Assembly (NCBI RefSeq): GCF_013376475.1
Contig: NZ_CP045508.1
Span: 2,167,501 to 2,231,500, forward strand
Length of the DNA: 64,000 bases
Direction of reading: 5' to 3'
DNA from: Desulfolutivibrio sulfoxidireducens
GTDB lineage: Bacteria; Desulfobacterota; Desulfovibrionia; Desulfovibrionales; Desulfovibrionaceae
In this document: positions 54,962-64,000 of the stretch, in pieces
How positions within the stretch are numbered: position 1 is the first letter of the stretch
Layout of the letters: every line of letters starts with the position of its first letter
Program-made: the position numbers and the translations under genes
Notes under the pieces: model-generated
Database searches by the model: none
What the model saw: the letters and a program-made list of their open reading frames with translations, nothing else
What the model was told of the DNA's origin: nothing

Positions 54962-55483
54962 TCACTCAAAGGCATAGCGGGCGACAAGGCGTAGCCGCCT
55001 GGGGTGGCCGACTATCGCCATGCAGTTCGGATGCATTCCGGTCCAGGCATACAGATCGGATTCTGAAAGATTGTTATGGCAGTTTCCAGGATCCCTTTTC
55101 CACTTGTAGGGAATACTCAAGATGAAACTTTTCGAGACGCGCTTTACTTCCTGAAAGGATTCCCGTTGATGCCCCTTAAGATGTTCAAAAACTTGTAACG
55201 CGAGAACCATGTCGAATTCCTTGTCTTTGAAAGGCCAAGGAACTTCACAAATATCGTGATAGACTTCCGCTGGAAAGTCTCTGTTGGTATCGATGCAGAT
55301 GCTGTCTCGCGAGCACTTGAGCCCGGCGGAACCGATCTCCAGGAGGCTTTCAGGCATATACACCTGGGCCATGCCCATGGCCGCGGCGAGATACTCCCAC
55401 CGCTCACTGGCGCTTTTTTTCCAATAGGCTCGGCCGCTGGCCGCAATCTGCCCGAGGTATTCATCGAACGTAAGAAAGTGCAT
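54962..55483 (-). CDS. SAM-dependent methyltransferase of the glycan locus
   Basis: 173 aa from the ATG at 55483 (SD GGAGAAGG); an ATG at 55573, overlapping the epimerase end by 10 bp without an SD, would give 203 aa. Methyltransf_11-type features: LLEIGSAGL (motif I), DMVLALQVFEHLKGHQ (post-I), and SKSFILSIPYKW. Such genes methylate sugars or precursors in surface polysaccharide loci. Last gene of the minus-strand glycan operon. Confidence 0.75.
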   Translation of the reverse strand: MHFLTFDEYLGQIAASGRAYWKKSASERWEYLAAAMGMAQVYMPESLLEIGSAGLKCSRDSICIDTNRDFPAEVYHDICEVPWPFKDKEFDMVLALQVFEHLKGHQRESFQEVKRVSKSFILSIPYKWKRDPGNCHNNLSESDLYAWTGMHPNCMAIVGHPRRLRLVARYAFE

Positions 55484-55563
55484 GCGCCTTCTCCACTCCG
55501 GTGTTGTCGCGTCAGACGACACGATGCCATGCAACGGCACATGCCCGCCCGCGTGGATCCGCC

Positions 55564-56655
55564 TCAAGAACATGACGACAAAAGCTCTTGCGCCACGGTG
55601 ACGATGGCGGCGGCGGTTTCTCCGCAGCCGTATACCGCCGGCGGCGGCGCGACCGGGGCAAGGACGGCCTGTCCAGCCGCGACCACGCGATCAGCCTCGG
55701 GCGGGCACAACAGGTTGAAGCCGCACTCGATCAACTCGCGCCAGCCCGTGTCCGGCATGAGCACGACGGCCCGGCGTCCGGCATAATAGGCCTCCTTCTG
55801 GAGACCGCCGCTGTCGGTAAGGACGGCGGCGCTGGCGCACACCAGGGACATGAGCTCGATATATCCCACAGGAGGAAGCAGGACCAGACCGTCCGCCGCC
55901 CTAATGAGATCGAACCGCTCCATCCGCTGGCGCGTGCGGGGGTGCAGGCACAGCAGGACCGGCATCCCCGTGGATGCCGATAGACGGGACAGGCCGGTGA
56001 GGATGGCGGACAGGGGTTCGGGGCGGTCCACGTTGAAATCCCGGTGCAGGGTGGCCACGAAATAGCCCCCGGGGACCACGCCCCTGGCCGCGCTGGCGGC
56101 AGCCGGCGCAAATCGCGGACGCAGTCGCAGGAAGACGTCGAGCATGATGTCCCCGGCCACGTGCACTCCCTGCCGAATGTTCTCGGCGGCCAGGTTTCGC
56201 GCGCCCAGGGACGAGCAGCACAAAAGCCGGGAGGCCAGGTGATCGGTGAGCACCCGGTTGATCTCCTCGGGCATGTCCCGAGGCTTTTGGCGGATTCCCG
56301 CCTCGATATGGATGATGGGGATGCGCAGCTTCGCGGCGGCCAAGGCCCCGGCCAGGGTGGTGTTGGTGTCGCCGTAGACCATGAGGGCCTGGGGGCGCTC
56401 CGCCAGGAGCACCTCTTCCATGGCGGCCAGGACCGCCGCGGTCATGGCCCCATGGGAACCCGAACCCACGCCCAGGTGGTGCTGGGGACGCGGCATGCCG
56501 AATTCCTTAAAGAACACGTCGGACATGTCCGGATCATAGTGCTGGCCCGAATGGACCAGCACATGGTCCCACGCGCCCGATTCCCGGGCCGCCTGGCCGA
56601 CCAGGGCCTCTTTGACGAACTGCGGCCTGGCGCCCACGAGGGAAACGATTTTCAT
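55564..56655 (-). CDS. UDP-GlcNAc 2-epimerase-like protein, copy A
   Basis: 363 aa from the ATG at 56655 (SD GAGGAG). GT-B-like fold with VGARPQFVK, HSGQHYDPDMS, YGDTNTTLAGA, HIEAGIR, MPEEINRVLTDH and DSGGLQKEA. The usual HRxxN motif is ATLHRDFNVD. It converts UDP-GlcNAc to UDP-ManNAc or acts on a related sugar such as UDP-diNAcBac. It is clearly divergent from the second epimerase at 60875, which suggests a different substrate. Confidence 0.85.
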   Translation of the reverse strand: MKIVSLVGARPQFVKEALVGQAARESGAWDHVLVHSGQHYDPDMSDVFFKEFGMPRPQHHLGVGSGSHGAMTAAVLAAMEEVLLAERPQALMVYGDTNTTLAGALAAAKLRIPIIHIEAGIRQKPRDMPEEINRVLTDHLASRLLCCSSLGARNLAAENIRQGVHVAGDIMLDVFLRLRPRFAPAAASAARGVVPGGYFVATLHRDFNVDRPEPLSAILTGLSRLSASTGMPVLLCLHPRTRQRMERFDLIRAADGLVLLPPVGYIELMSLVCASAAVLTDSGGLQKEAYYAGRRAVVLMPDTGWRELIECGFNLLCPPEADRVVAAGQAVLAPVAPPPAVYGCGETAAAIVTVAQELLSSCS

Positions 56656-56766
56656 GGCGAGGCTCCTCTTGGCGCCGCCGCGCTCACGGCAAGGATGGAA
56701 CCTCGGAAGGTCCACCCCATCCCCGCGCCCGCGCGGTCAACGGATGTGGAATCGAGATATGGCCGG

Positions 56767-57993
56767 CTAGATATGTTCAATGATGTCGGAAAGCTGCCCA
56801 GCGACGTAATCGACTCCGAGTTCCCGGACATTCGCAAACGAGAAGGAATAGTCGCGGGAGGCGAGCTTGCGCAACAAGACCGCCAGATACATCGGATCCG
56901 GCGGGGTGCTTATGCCGCAGTCATACTCGCGCAGCAACCGTATTTCATCGCTTTCCGTGCCGATGGACAGGCACGGTGTATTGACCCCTATATAATCATA
57001 CATTTTTGTCTGGAGCGATTGTTTGAACTCGTCCGTGCGGACCGTGACCCCGAAATCGGCGCGGTAGGCGTGCCCCAAGGCCTCTACCGGGGCTACGGGG
57101 GCATGTACCTCGAGTTGGCCGCTTTTTACAAGATCGGGATAGAGATGGAGCAACATCTCGGCGTTGCCGCTGAAGATGCGAAGCGCGGGCCCGTTCACGC
57201 GGGCGCCGAGCAAGCGCATGGCGTCAAGGAGCTTGGCGATGACCGCCAAACGTCCGCTGCCCAGGCTGCCCAGGTAGCAAAACGTCACCGGCCCGCGTGT
57301 CCTTTTCTCTCCCTGGCGCATTGCCTGCCGCGCGATTTCCGGATCAAAGGCATTGCGAATCACGGCGTAATTGGACGAAGGCGCATCCTCCCGCATCATG
57401 TCCATCATTGTCGGGGAGACGACGGGCACGAGGTCGGCGGCGTCCACGGCCTCCCGCAACCAGAGTGCGAGCTGACCCAGTTCGCGCTTCTTGTAGCTCC
57501 GGCCGGGCATGCGCAGCCACGTGTCCCGGAAATCCTGGATCAGCCTGATCCTGGGGCACAGTGTTTTTAGTCTGGCCGCCCACACGTTGCAGTGAAACGG
57601 CGGGCCGGTGGCGACGACGACCTCGATATTGTGGGCGTTGATCAATTTTTTGCAGTATGGCAGCAGGTGCCGCCCCCACAAGACCGCCTCGTTGTCAAAG
57701 GACACCGTTTTGAGAAGCGCGTGGGCCTGTTCCCGCTTGAACTGGGCCTCGGGACCCGGCTCCCGGCTGTGCATTTCGTTGTGGGGGAACCCCGAGGCGA
57801 TCCGGTGGATCCGGATATTCTGGTGCTCGACGTCCTCGCGTAGCGTGTCGAGACCGATATTTTGCCACTCGACCGTCACCACATGCATGGTGTGGCCAAG
57901 CCGCGCCAGATACTTGGCGAACTTGCTCCACCTGAAGGCGCCGACTCCGGCGTAGGGAGGAAATTTGAAGGCGATAAGCAGCACCGGTCGCAT
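56767..57993 (-). CDS. GT4-type glycosyltransferase
   Basis: 408 aa from the ATG at 57993 (SD AAGGAGG). GT-B fold: the N-terminal loop FKFPPYAGVGAFRWSKFAKY, an acceptor-side DFRDTWLR, and a donor side with YLGSLGSGR and DYIGVNTPCLSIG. Resembles WbuB/WcaI-like enzymes. Membrane-associated transfer of a nucleotide sugar onto a lipid-linked glycan is the usual role. It lies between the GT2 protein and epimerase A in the same direction. Confidence 0.85.
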   Translation of the reverse strand: MRPVLLIAFKFPPYAGVGAFRWSKFAKYLARLGHTMHVVTVEWQNIGLDTLREDVEHQNIRIHRIASGFPHNEMHSREPGPEAQFKREQAHALLKTVSFDNEAVLWGRHLLPYCKKLINAHNIEVVVATGPPFHCNVWAARLKTLCPRIRLIQDFRDTWLRMPGRSYKKRELGQLALWLREAVDAADLVPVVSPTMMDMMREDAPSSNYAVIRNAFDPEIARQAMRQGEKRTRGPVTFCYLGSLGSGRLAVIAKLLDAMRLLGARVNGPALRIFSGNAEMLLHLYPDLVKSGQLEVHAPVAPVEALGHAYRADFGVTVRTDEFKQSLQTKMYDYIGVNTPCLSIGTESDEIRLLREYDCGISTPPDPMYLAVLLRKLASRDYSFSFANVRELGVDYVAGQLSDIIEHI

Positions 57994-58139
57994 GAAGCGC
58001 CTCCTTTCCATTCAAGCCGCACTCTTTCCGGGAGCGCCCGATATGCCACGGGTCGGCTCCGCCCACTTTGGAAAATCCCGGGAATTGCGTCAGCCGTGGG
58101 CAGAGAGACATTCCGAACGGGAGGCAGGTCCTTCCCCGC

Positions 58140-60338
58140 TCATTCCGGATGGTCCAACCACTGGTCCCGGGCCGTTCGCCACCCGGCAATCATCTTGTTG
58201 ATTTCCTTATAGTCGTATTTTGCGATGATCTTGAGCATATTGCCCACTGAATTTCCCGACAAAGCCCGATCCGTGGCGGCCTTGCGCCCCATGGCCCGCA
58301 GGTGCGCGAACCGGATGAAGCCATTGAAAATGATGTCGCGCCCCAGGGTGCGGATACGCAGATGATGGTCGACGTCAACAAATTGACAAGGTGAAAAACG
58401 GATATCGAACAGCCCGGCCTCCTCGAAGAGCATGGCCCGGTCGTAAACCTGCAGGCATCCGATGACGTGATCGACCTTGTCGATGAAATCGAATTGGCCG
58501 TAGTCGATCTGCTGGTCGCTGTTGCTTATTTCGAGATCGCAATCCGAAAACGTGGTGATGTTGCGCACCCCGGCGTGCACAACCGGCGGCAGACCGGGAT
58601 CAAGGGCCTTGGCGCCCACGGCGGCGGCATTGGGAAACAGCTCCGCGGTCTTGAGCATGTCCCGCAACCAGTTGGGCGGCACGTCGACCAGATCGTCATC
58701 GCCGATGGCGATGTACCTCGCGGCGGTGTGGTCGTATTTGGTCAACAGCCAGTTGTGTCCGGCAGGCCGGCCGATGTTCGTCGGGAATCGCTCCACGTGG
58801 ACGGGTATATGGCTTGGAAAAAGACGCACGGCTTCCCGCAGCCGCTCCCAGGTTAAGTCCGAGGAGCCGTTGTCCGCAACGAACACGGCGTAATTGCGGT
58901 AATCGGTCCTGGCCAGGTTCTCGAAGGAGCGCAGGAGTTCTTTTTCGCGGTTATAGCACAAGATGACGAGGTGGACGCGCGGCTCCCCCTTGAGCGGCTC
59001 CGCCAATCGGGGCAAAAGCTCCAGGGCCTTGCGCTTGAGGCGGGTCTCGTCGGTGACCGGCAGGACATCGAGAAGGCTTTTGGCCCTCGCCAGGTCCCCT
59101 TTCCGCAGGCAGGAGGCGGTCAGCAGGCTGGAAAGAAAGGGGTGTCTGCCGTCCCTGGCGGCCAGGACCTGGTCGTAGGCGCCGCTGGCGAGCAGATCGG
59201 CCAGGGCAAGGACCTGCCTGTCGGTCAAATTTCGGACCGCCATCGAGGCCGGGACGGCCGCCGGGGTGTCCGGTTCGGCCTCGGCCAAAACCGCTTCCGT
59301 CTCGGCCAGGCGCCTGTAGTGTTCGGCCCGCTCGAGGTCCCCCTTGGCCTCGTAGTGCCGGGCGAGATTACGCAGCGAATCCCGCTTCGAAGGCGGCGTC
59401 CTCGGGGCGGCCGGACTGTCTCCGGCCTGGAGGCGGGGGCTGAGGGAAACGCTGACCAGTTCCCGGGCCTCGCCCCTGGCCACGACGGGCAGCCCGCTCC
59501 ATCCGTTGGTCCATTGATCAAGAAAAGCATCTATGTCGTCGAATTTGCTTTGCAGGTAGCGCCAAGCCAGGAACTGCTTGCGCCTCTTGAGGCCAAGGAG
59601 CCGTTCGCTATCGACATAATCGTGCCGGATGACCGGACGGGGCGAGTAGAGAAATCGCTGCGGCTGGGGATAGCGCCGCAACAGTCGATAGGTCAAATCA
59701 ATTCCCCCATGGCCGAATCGTATGAGGTCGTCCCAGCCTCCAACGGCGAAAAACGGTTCCGCCGCCAGACTGGTGTTGCCCTCGAGGTCGGAGTAACGGG
59801 GAAAGGCCGCATCGCCCAGGTAGTAGTGCCGGGCGTTGGCGTTGAGGGGGGAGGAGGTCTTGGGCAGGCAAGCGCCGCGGACCATGATCGCCTCGTATTT
59901 TCCATGCTCTTCCAGATGAGCCGCGACGAAACCCTTGGCTGGAACGGCGTCGTCATCCAGGAAAATGAGCAGTGGGGCCGTCGCGAACACCGAGGCAAGA
60001 TTGCGGGCAAAATAGGCCCCGGTGTTTCGGGCCAGCCTGACGCATGTATGGCACAGGGGGGCAATAGCCGCACTGTCTCCCGTCGCCGAGCCATTATCCA
60101 CAAAGATCAGTTCGAACGCCTCCCCGCCCATGCGCAATGTTTCCTCGATGACCCGAAACGCCTGGTCGTCGACAATCCAGGAGATGACCACGATGCTGGC
60201 GCTCGGGATACTCCCTGTGGGACGCGTGCGCACCCATTCCAGTTCGTCGGCGTAGACCGCGAATCGGTCGGCCCAGCCGACACGGTCGAGGTTTGATCGC
60301 AGCAAGGCCAGGGCTTGAGCTCTTTCGACTGAGGACAT
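58140..60338 (-). CDS. Two-domain GT2 glycosyltransferase with helical linker
   Basis: 732 aa from the ATG at 60338. The first GT-A domain (about 45-280) has the acidic motif LIFLDDDAVP and an FAVGGWDD loop. A TPR-like helical linker (about 310-440) follows (LRNLARHYEAKGDLERAEHY). The second GT-A domain (about 450-700) has LVILCYNREKELLRSF, IAIGDDDLVD and a late FVDVDHHLRI. Both active sites look complete, so it may add two sugars or polymerise a disaccharide. First gene of the minus-strand operon. Confidence 0.87.
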   Translation of the reverse strand: MSSVERAQALALLRSNLDRVGWADRFAVYADELEWVRTRPTGSIPSASIVVISWIVDDQAFRVIEETLRMGGEAFELIFVDNGSATGDSAAIAPLCHTCVRLARNTGAYFARNLASVFATAPLLIFLDDDAVPAKGFVAAHLEEHGKYEAIMVRGACLPKTSSPLNANARHYYLGDAAFPRYSDLEGNTSLAAEPFFAVGGWDDLIRFGHGGIDLTYRLLRRYPQPQRFLYSPRPVIRHDYVDSERLLGLKRRKQFLAWRYLQSKFDDIDAFLDQWTNGWSGLPVVARGEARELVSVSLSPRLQAGDSPAAPRTPPSKRDSLRNLARHYEAKGDLERAEHYRRLAETEAVLAEAEPDTPAAVPASMAVRNLTDRQVLALADLLASGAYDQVLAARDGRHPFLSSLLTASCLRKGDLARAKSLLDVLPVTDETRLKRKALELLPRLAEPLKGEPRVHLVILCYNREKELLRSFENLARTDYRNYAVFVADNGSSDLTWERLREAVRLFPSHIPVHVERFPTNIGRPAGHNWLLTKYDHTAARYIAIGDDDLVDVPPNWLRDMLKTAELFPNAAAVGAKALDPGLPPVVHAGVRNITTFSDCDLEISNSDQQIDYGQFDFIDKVDHVIGCLQVYDRAMLFEEAGLFDIRFSPCQFVDVDHHLRIRTLGRDIIFNGFIRFAHLRAMGRKAATDRALSGNSVGNMLKIIAKYDYKEINKMIAGWRTARDQWLDHPE

Positions 60339-60874
60339 GGGCGGGATTCTCCTTTGGACGTGCGCTACGGTGCAAAACGCCGCAGGCACGGAGCGGCCGG
60401 GGGATGGCCCGGCCGCCCATCTGGCTTAAGCAAAATAAATGCCATCACGTCCTGATGCGGGATCGGAAAACCTGGAATCGGGAAGCCGGATTTTCAGGGC
60501 GTCGCGCCAAGTCCGCTCATCCACGCCAAGCCCCACCGCCACCAATTCCGTGAAGCGGCAAGGGGCGAGGGTATTCCCCCCTTGTGCCACGGCGTCGTAC
60601 CCCTCGGGCACGGTCCCTGGTCTGCTCCGCTCTCGTGCCGTGTCCGTGGTCCGCGATCGTACCGAGAAAAATGGCATTTTTTTTGCTTATACCTCCACAC
60701 GTCCAGACATCGCGTGATCTCGTGTGGCGTTGGCCAAAAAACGATGATGGCGCATGACATATACTTTCTGAAAACAGTATGATTTCATTCAAACATGCCC
60801 CACGTCTGGGTCGTGAATGGTGGCGACATCCCCTTTAACCGAAGAGGAACAGCCCGGAGAAGGTGCTCAGGCCC
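60339..60874. other. Divergent promoter region of the glycan locus
   Basis: About 535 bp between the GT2 gene (left) and epimerase B (right). No gene or RNA is recognised. An AT-richer patch near 60670-60780 with TATACT at 60760 may hold a promoter for the right-hand genes. Confidence 0.4.
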
Positions 60875-61987
60875 ATGCAAAAAATCATATTCGTTGGCGG
60901 GGCGCGTCCCAACTTCATGAAACTCGCCCCCATTCTCCGGGAGATACGCAGAGGGTTCGCTCAGACCATTCATCCGATCCTTGTGCATACCGGGCAGCAC
61001 TATGACCAGGCCATGTCCGGGAATTTCTTCAAGGATCTGGAGCTTCCCGAACCGGATTACAACCTCGGCGTCGGCTCGGGGAGCCATGCGACGCAAACCG
61101 CCGCGATCATGCGGGGTTTCGAGCCGGTGTGCCTGGCCGAGAAGCCGGACATGGTGGCGGTCGTGGGCGATGTCAATTCCACTGCGGCCTGCGCCCTGAC
61201 AGCGGCAAAGTTGCAGGTGGCCGTGGCTCACGTTGAGGCCGGACTGCGGAGCGGCGACCGCCGCATGCCCGAGGAAATCAACCGCATCGTGACCGACGCC
61301 CTGGCGGATGTCTGTTTCGTGACCGAGGAAAGCGGCATCGACAATCTGCTTCGGGAAGGCAAGCACCCGGAGCATCTGCACCTGGTGGGCAATTTGATGA
61401 TCGATTCTCTTGTGCACCAATTACGTCTCCTGCCCCCTGACACGGCTCGGCACGAAGGCCCATACGCCGTTGTGACCCTGCATCGCCCGAGCAATGTGGA
61501 CCACGCCGAACGCCTGGAGGCGATAGTGAATGCCCTTGTCGCTCTGGCGCGGACACTGCCGGTCATCTTTCCGGTGCATCCGCGCACCAGTGCCAGATTG
61601 GCGGAGTTCGGCCTGCGCGATGCCCTGGCCTCCAGCAAGGTCCGCTGTCTGCCCCCCATGGGATATGCCGAATTTCTAGCCCTCTGGAAGGACGCCTCCC
61701 TGGTGTTGACGGACAGCGGCGGCATTCAAGAGGAAACCACCTTCCTGGGCGTGCCGTGCCTGACGCTCAGGGAGAACACCGAGCGCCCGATCACCCTGTC
61801 CATGGGCACAAACCGCCTGGTGCCGGGTGGCACGCGAAGTATCCTAGAAGCGGCCCAACAGTCCCTGTCGCAACGCGGAGACGTGGTGCGCCGGCCGCCC
61901 CTCTGGGATGGACGGGCGGCGGAACGAATCGTCAGGCATCTGTGCGCATCCGGGACAATCGCGGATAGCGTTCCGGCGCGTTCGTAG
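60875..61987 (+). CDS. wecB: UDP-N-acetylglucosamine 2-epimerase, copy B
   Basis: 370 aa from the ATG at 60875 (SD GGAGAAGG); an in-frame GTG at 60863 is less likely. All standard motifs are present: GGARPNFMKLAP, HTGQHYDQAMS, VGDVNSTAACAL, HVEAGLRSGDR, MPEEINRIVTD, TLHRPSNVD, DSGGIQEETTFLG and TERPIT. It makes UDP-ManNAc for surface polysaccharide. It starts the rightward part of the locus. Confidence 0.93.
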   Translation: MQKIIFVGGARPNFMKLAPILREIRRGFAQTIHPILVHTGQHYDQAMSGNFFKDLELPEPDYNLGVGSGSHATQTAAIMRGFEPVCLAEKPDMVAVVGDVNSTAACALTAAKLQVAVAHVEAGLRSGDRRMPEEINRIVTDALADVCFVTEESGIDNLLREGKHPEHLHLVGNLMIDSLVHQLRLLPPDTARHEGPYAVVTLHRPSNVDHAERLEAIVNALVALARTLPVIFPVHPRTSARLAEFGLRDALASSKVRCLPPMGYAEFLALWKDASLVLTDSGGIQEETTFLGVPCLTLRENTERPITLSMGTNRLVPGGTRSILEAAQQSLSQRGDVVRRPPLWDGRAAERIVRHLCASGTIADSVPARS

Positions 61988-62094
61988 AGGTTCTCTTTCA
62001 TTCAACACCACGGGGAGTTGTCGAACGCCACACGATCCGAACATGGCCAGGTCCGATGCTTAAGCTCGAGTCGCTGGCGAGGACAGGGGGAAGT

Positions 62095-63405
62095 ATGAAT
62101 TTCTCCGCTATGCTCAAGGATGTCGATGCCGCCATCGCCAATGGCCGGTTGGAGCGGGCGGCCTCCCTGCTGCGGGAATTGCTGCGGGCCGCCCCGGAAG
62201 ATCTCGCCCTGCTGGAACGGTTGGCCCGAATCGCGCATCTCCAGCGGGATGAGCGGAAAACGGAAGCCATCCGGGCCCGCATCCAGCGACTCAAGCGACA
62301 GCTTGCCTCGAGCGCCGGGGACATCCGCACCCGCCCGTTGCGCGTCCTCTTTGTGCAACGCAGCCCCTGCATACGGAATTATAAAATGGCCCAGGCCCTT
62401 GGGGCACGCGGCCACACCATCGTGCTGGCCTACACCACGGAATTGCTGAGCGAGCGGTATCCGGGACTGAGCGATGACGTCTATGCGCAGTCCGTCAGGA
62501 TTCAGGGCAACCAGGACCTGTGGCGGCTGTCGGCGGGTTTTGACCTGGTGCATTGCCACAACGAGCCGGATGTCCTGAGCGTCGCCGCCCTGGCCGGCGA
62601 TGCGCCGGTCATCCATGACACGCATGATCTTATTTCCCTACGCGACCACACCGACCCAAACGTGGCCTTCTTCGAGGGTATAGCCAATCGCGGCGCGCAT
62701 GGCCGCATCTACACCACCCCCTACCAGCGTCGGGAGGCGGAGCTTTTGTACGATGTCCAGGGTCCTTCCCTGGTTTTTTATAACTACGCATCCGCCCAGG
62801 ACCTGCCCCAGCGCTTCCACCCAAAGCTGTCGGCCCAAGACGGCGGACTGCATTTTGTCTATGAGGGAGGCATCTCTCTTTCACGGCATCGAGACTTCAA
62901 CTCCATCTTTATCGAAATCGCCGCGCGCGGAGCGCATGTCCACATTTATCCGGCCCGTTTCAACGAGGACCTGGAGGTCTTCTTCAGCCGGAATCCGAGA
63001 ATACATTACAACCGCCCTGTCTCGCCGACCCGCATTATGGAAGAGATGACCCGCTTTGACATCGGCATCATTCCCTGGAATCTCGAGAAGGGAAACAAGC
63101 GTTTTCTGGATTCCACCATCGCCAACAAGCTTTTCGAGTACCTGGCCGCGGGGCTGCCCGTGGCCACGGCCAACATTCAATCCTACGTCGAGTATTTCGC
63201 CGCCAACCCGGTCGGCGTCACCTTCGACACTGTGGAGCAACTCTTCGCACAGGGGTTGCCGGAGCTGTCGCGCATGGCCAAAGAGGTGGATTTTTCCAAG
63301 CAGGTCTACACCTTCGAGGGAGAAATCGACCGCGTGGAGGAATTCTACCGCATGGTTCTGGCCAAGGCGGGAGAAGGCCAGCCCGGACGGTCGTCGCGGG
63401 GTTGA
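62095..63405 (+). CDS. Glycosyltransferase with N-terminal TPR-like helices
   Basis: 436 aa from the ATG at 62095 (SD AGGGGGAAG); 62056 is the alternative. Residues about 5-75 are helical and TPR-like (RLERAASLLRELLRAAPEDL). The GT-B part has LRVLFVQRSPCIRNYKMAQA, a central HCHNEPDVLSVAAL and IHDTHDLISLRD, and the donor side LFEYLAAGLPVATANIQSY. The pairing of TPR-like helices with a glycosyltransferase also occurs in the GT2 protein of this locus. Confidence 0.84.
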   Translation: MNFSAMLKDVDAAIANGRLERAASLLRELLRAAPEDLALLERLARIAHLQRDERKTEAIRARIQRLKRQLASSAGDIRTRPLRVLFVQRSPCIRNYKMAQALGARGHTIVLAYTTELLSERYPGLSDDVYAQSVRIQGNQDLWRLSAGFDLVHCHNEPDVLSVAALAGDAPVIHDTHDLISLRDHTDPNVAFFEGIANRGAHGRIYTTPYQRREAELLYDVQGPSLVFYNYASAQDLPQRFHPKLSAQDGGLHFVYEGGISLSRHRDFNSIFIEIAARGAHVHIYPARFNEDLEVFFSRNPRIHYNRPVSPTRIMEEMTRFDIGIIPWNLEKGNKRFLDSTIANKLFEYLAAGLPVATANIQSYVEYFAANPVGVTFDTVEQLFAQGLPELSRMAKEVDFSKQVYTFEGEIDRVEEFYRMVLAKAGEGQPGRSSRG

Positions 63406-63486
63406 GCGCCGAGGTGGCGACGTTGGGGGCATCACGCGGCCCGATGGCACACGGATAGCCCCGGACCGCACCGGCCGACAAAAAGG

Positions 63487-63514
63487 GAAGCCGGGCTATC
63501 GCCAGCCCGGCTTC
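63487..63514. terminator. Bidirectional terminator between glycan locus and tRNA-Leu
   Basis: The stem GAAGCCGGGCT pairs with AGCCCGGCTTC around a 6-nt loop. T-rich tracts follow on both strands (TCTTTGTTT, CCTTTTTG). Confidence 0.9.
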
Positions 63515-63564
63515 TCTTTGTTTCCAGGGGATATGACCCTATCGGTCTTCCCTGGACTATAATT

Positions 63565-63650
63565 TGGTGCCGAAGGGGGGACTCGAACCCCCACGAGCAT
63601 AGCTCACCACCCCCTCAAGATGGCGTGTCTACCAGTTCCACCACTTCGGC
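63565..63650 (-). tRNA. tRNA-Leu (anticodon GAG)
   Basis: 86 nt with encoded CCA. The acceptor GCCGAAG pairs with CTTCGGC. The anticodon stem CCATC/GGTGG carries the loop TTGAGGG, so the anticodon is GAG. A long variable arm is present, as expected for tRNA-Leu. It starts 10 bp after the secG stop and is probably on the same transcript. Confidence 0.95.
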
Positions 63651-63660
63651 ATATGCGTGA

Positions 63661-64000
63661 CTACTGCCCGGACGGCTTCTCCTTTTCCGGTTCGGCCGAC
63701 GTTTTATCGCCGGTCTCACCGGCTCCGGCCGAGGGGGCCGGAGCGGCCGCGGGCGGAGCGGTCTCCTCGAATTTCACCGGGGCCTTGTCCTTGTCTCCAG
63801 CCTTGGCCGCGTCGCCTTCGGGGGCGCCCGCCGGGGGAACCGCCGGCTCTTCCATTTGCACCCCGGACATCACCGACGAGGAGGCCCCGCGCCGGTCCGC
63901 GCCGGACATGACATTGTAGGCCAGGGAGGTGATCAGGAATATCGCCCCGAAAACGGCCGTCAGCTTCACCAGAAGGCCCCCGGCGCCGGAGCTGCCGAAA
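63661..64000 (-). CDS. secG: Preprotein translocase subunit SecG (5' end outside window)
   Basis: The C-terminal 113 codons. The second TM helix and its surroundings are typical of SecG (SSGAGGLLVKLTAVFGAIFLITSLAYNVMSG, given here as key residues within 63900-64000: GAGG, KLTA, IFLITSLAYN). The first TM lies beyond the edge. A long Pro/Ala/Glu-rich tail follows (about 75 residues), longer than in E. coli. SecG assists SecYE in protein export. Confidence 0.88.
   Translation of the reverse strand, partial: FGSSGAGGLLVKLTAVFGAIFLITSLAYNVMSGADRRGASSSVMSGVQMEEPAVPPAGAPEGDAAKAGDKDKAPVKFEETAPPAAAPAPSAGAGETGDKTSAEPEKEKPSGQ

Overview
The window looks like part of a GC-rich chromosome from a Desulfovibrio-like sulfate reducer (Desulfovibrionaceae). 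This is inferred from gene content and arrangement: a second DnaA-type gene next to thyX and ruvBAC, a TauE/SafE exporter with a small membrane partner, a methanol:corrinoid methyltransferase operon, many two-component and sigma-54 genes, and GC-rich palindromes between genes. No rRNA is present.

Layout. 1-4818 (minus strand) is one signalling operon: a degenerate sigma-54-type AAA+ protein, a NifX-like protein, a membrane histidine kinase, a receiver, a DHp-only kinase fragment and a receiver cut by the window edge. 4965-7843 holds a TauE/SafE exporter pair transcribed away from a PspF-like sigma-54 activator. The gap between them has palindromes and a -24/-12-like site that suggest the activator drives the exporter. 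7916-9470 is an AT-rich cassette (methyltransferase, XRE-cupin regulator) beside a broken copy of an RND pump C-terminus. The intact RND pump, its adaptor and a TetR regulator follow (9474-14567). 14831-26057 is mostly core: thiC, gpmA, two identical mop genes, a dnaA paralogue, thyX, ruvB-ruvA-ruvC-yebC, rlmE and a glycosyltransferase. tRNA-Ala is at 26120.

26523-33873 holds an ABC exporter operon with a DUF4857 protein and, on the other strand, a two-gene envelope module of unknown function (876-aa membrane protein plus a TPR/OmpH-like protein). 34318-41312 is a mobile region at tRNA-Pro: an old IS end, an integrase cut by an IS3-family element, and two 1265-bp copies of that IS in opposite orientation bracketing a hydrolase and a Tat-exported metallophosphoesterase.

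41448-52490 is the most distinctive block: mtaC, mtaB, a RamA-type corrinoid activase, a DUF1638 protein and a 2.1-kaa kinase/ATPase/histidine-kinase fusion, apparently one operon for methyl transfer from methanol (or a similar methyl donor) and its sensing. A single type I-C-like CRISPR repeat, an IS2-like element inside an AT-rich gene, and a decayed Fic-like fragment follow. 54962-63405 is a surface-glycan locus: two UDP-GlcNAc 2-epimerases, glycosyltransferases and a methyltransferase. The window ends with tRNA-Leu and the 3' part of secG.
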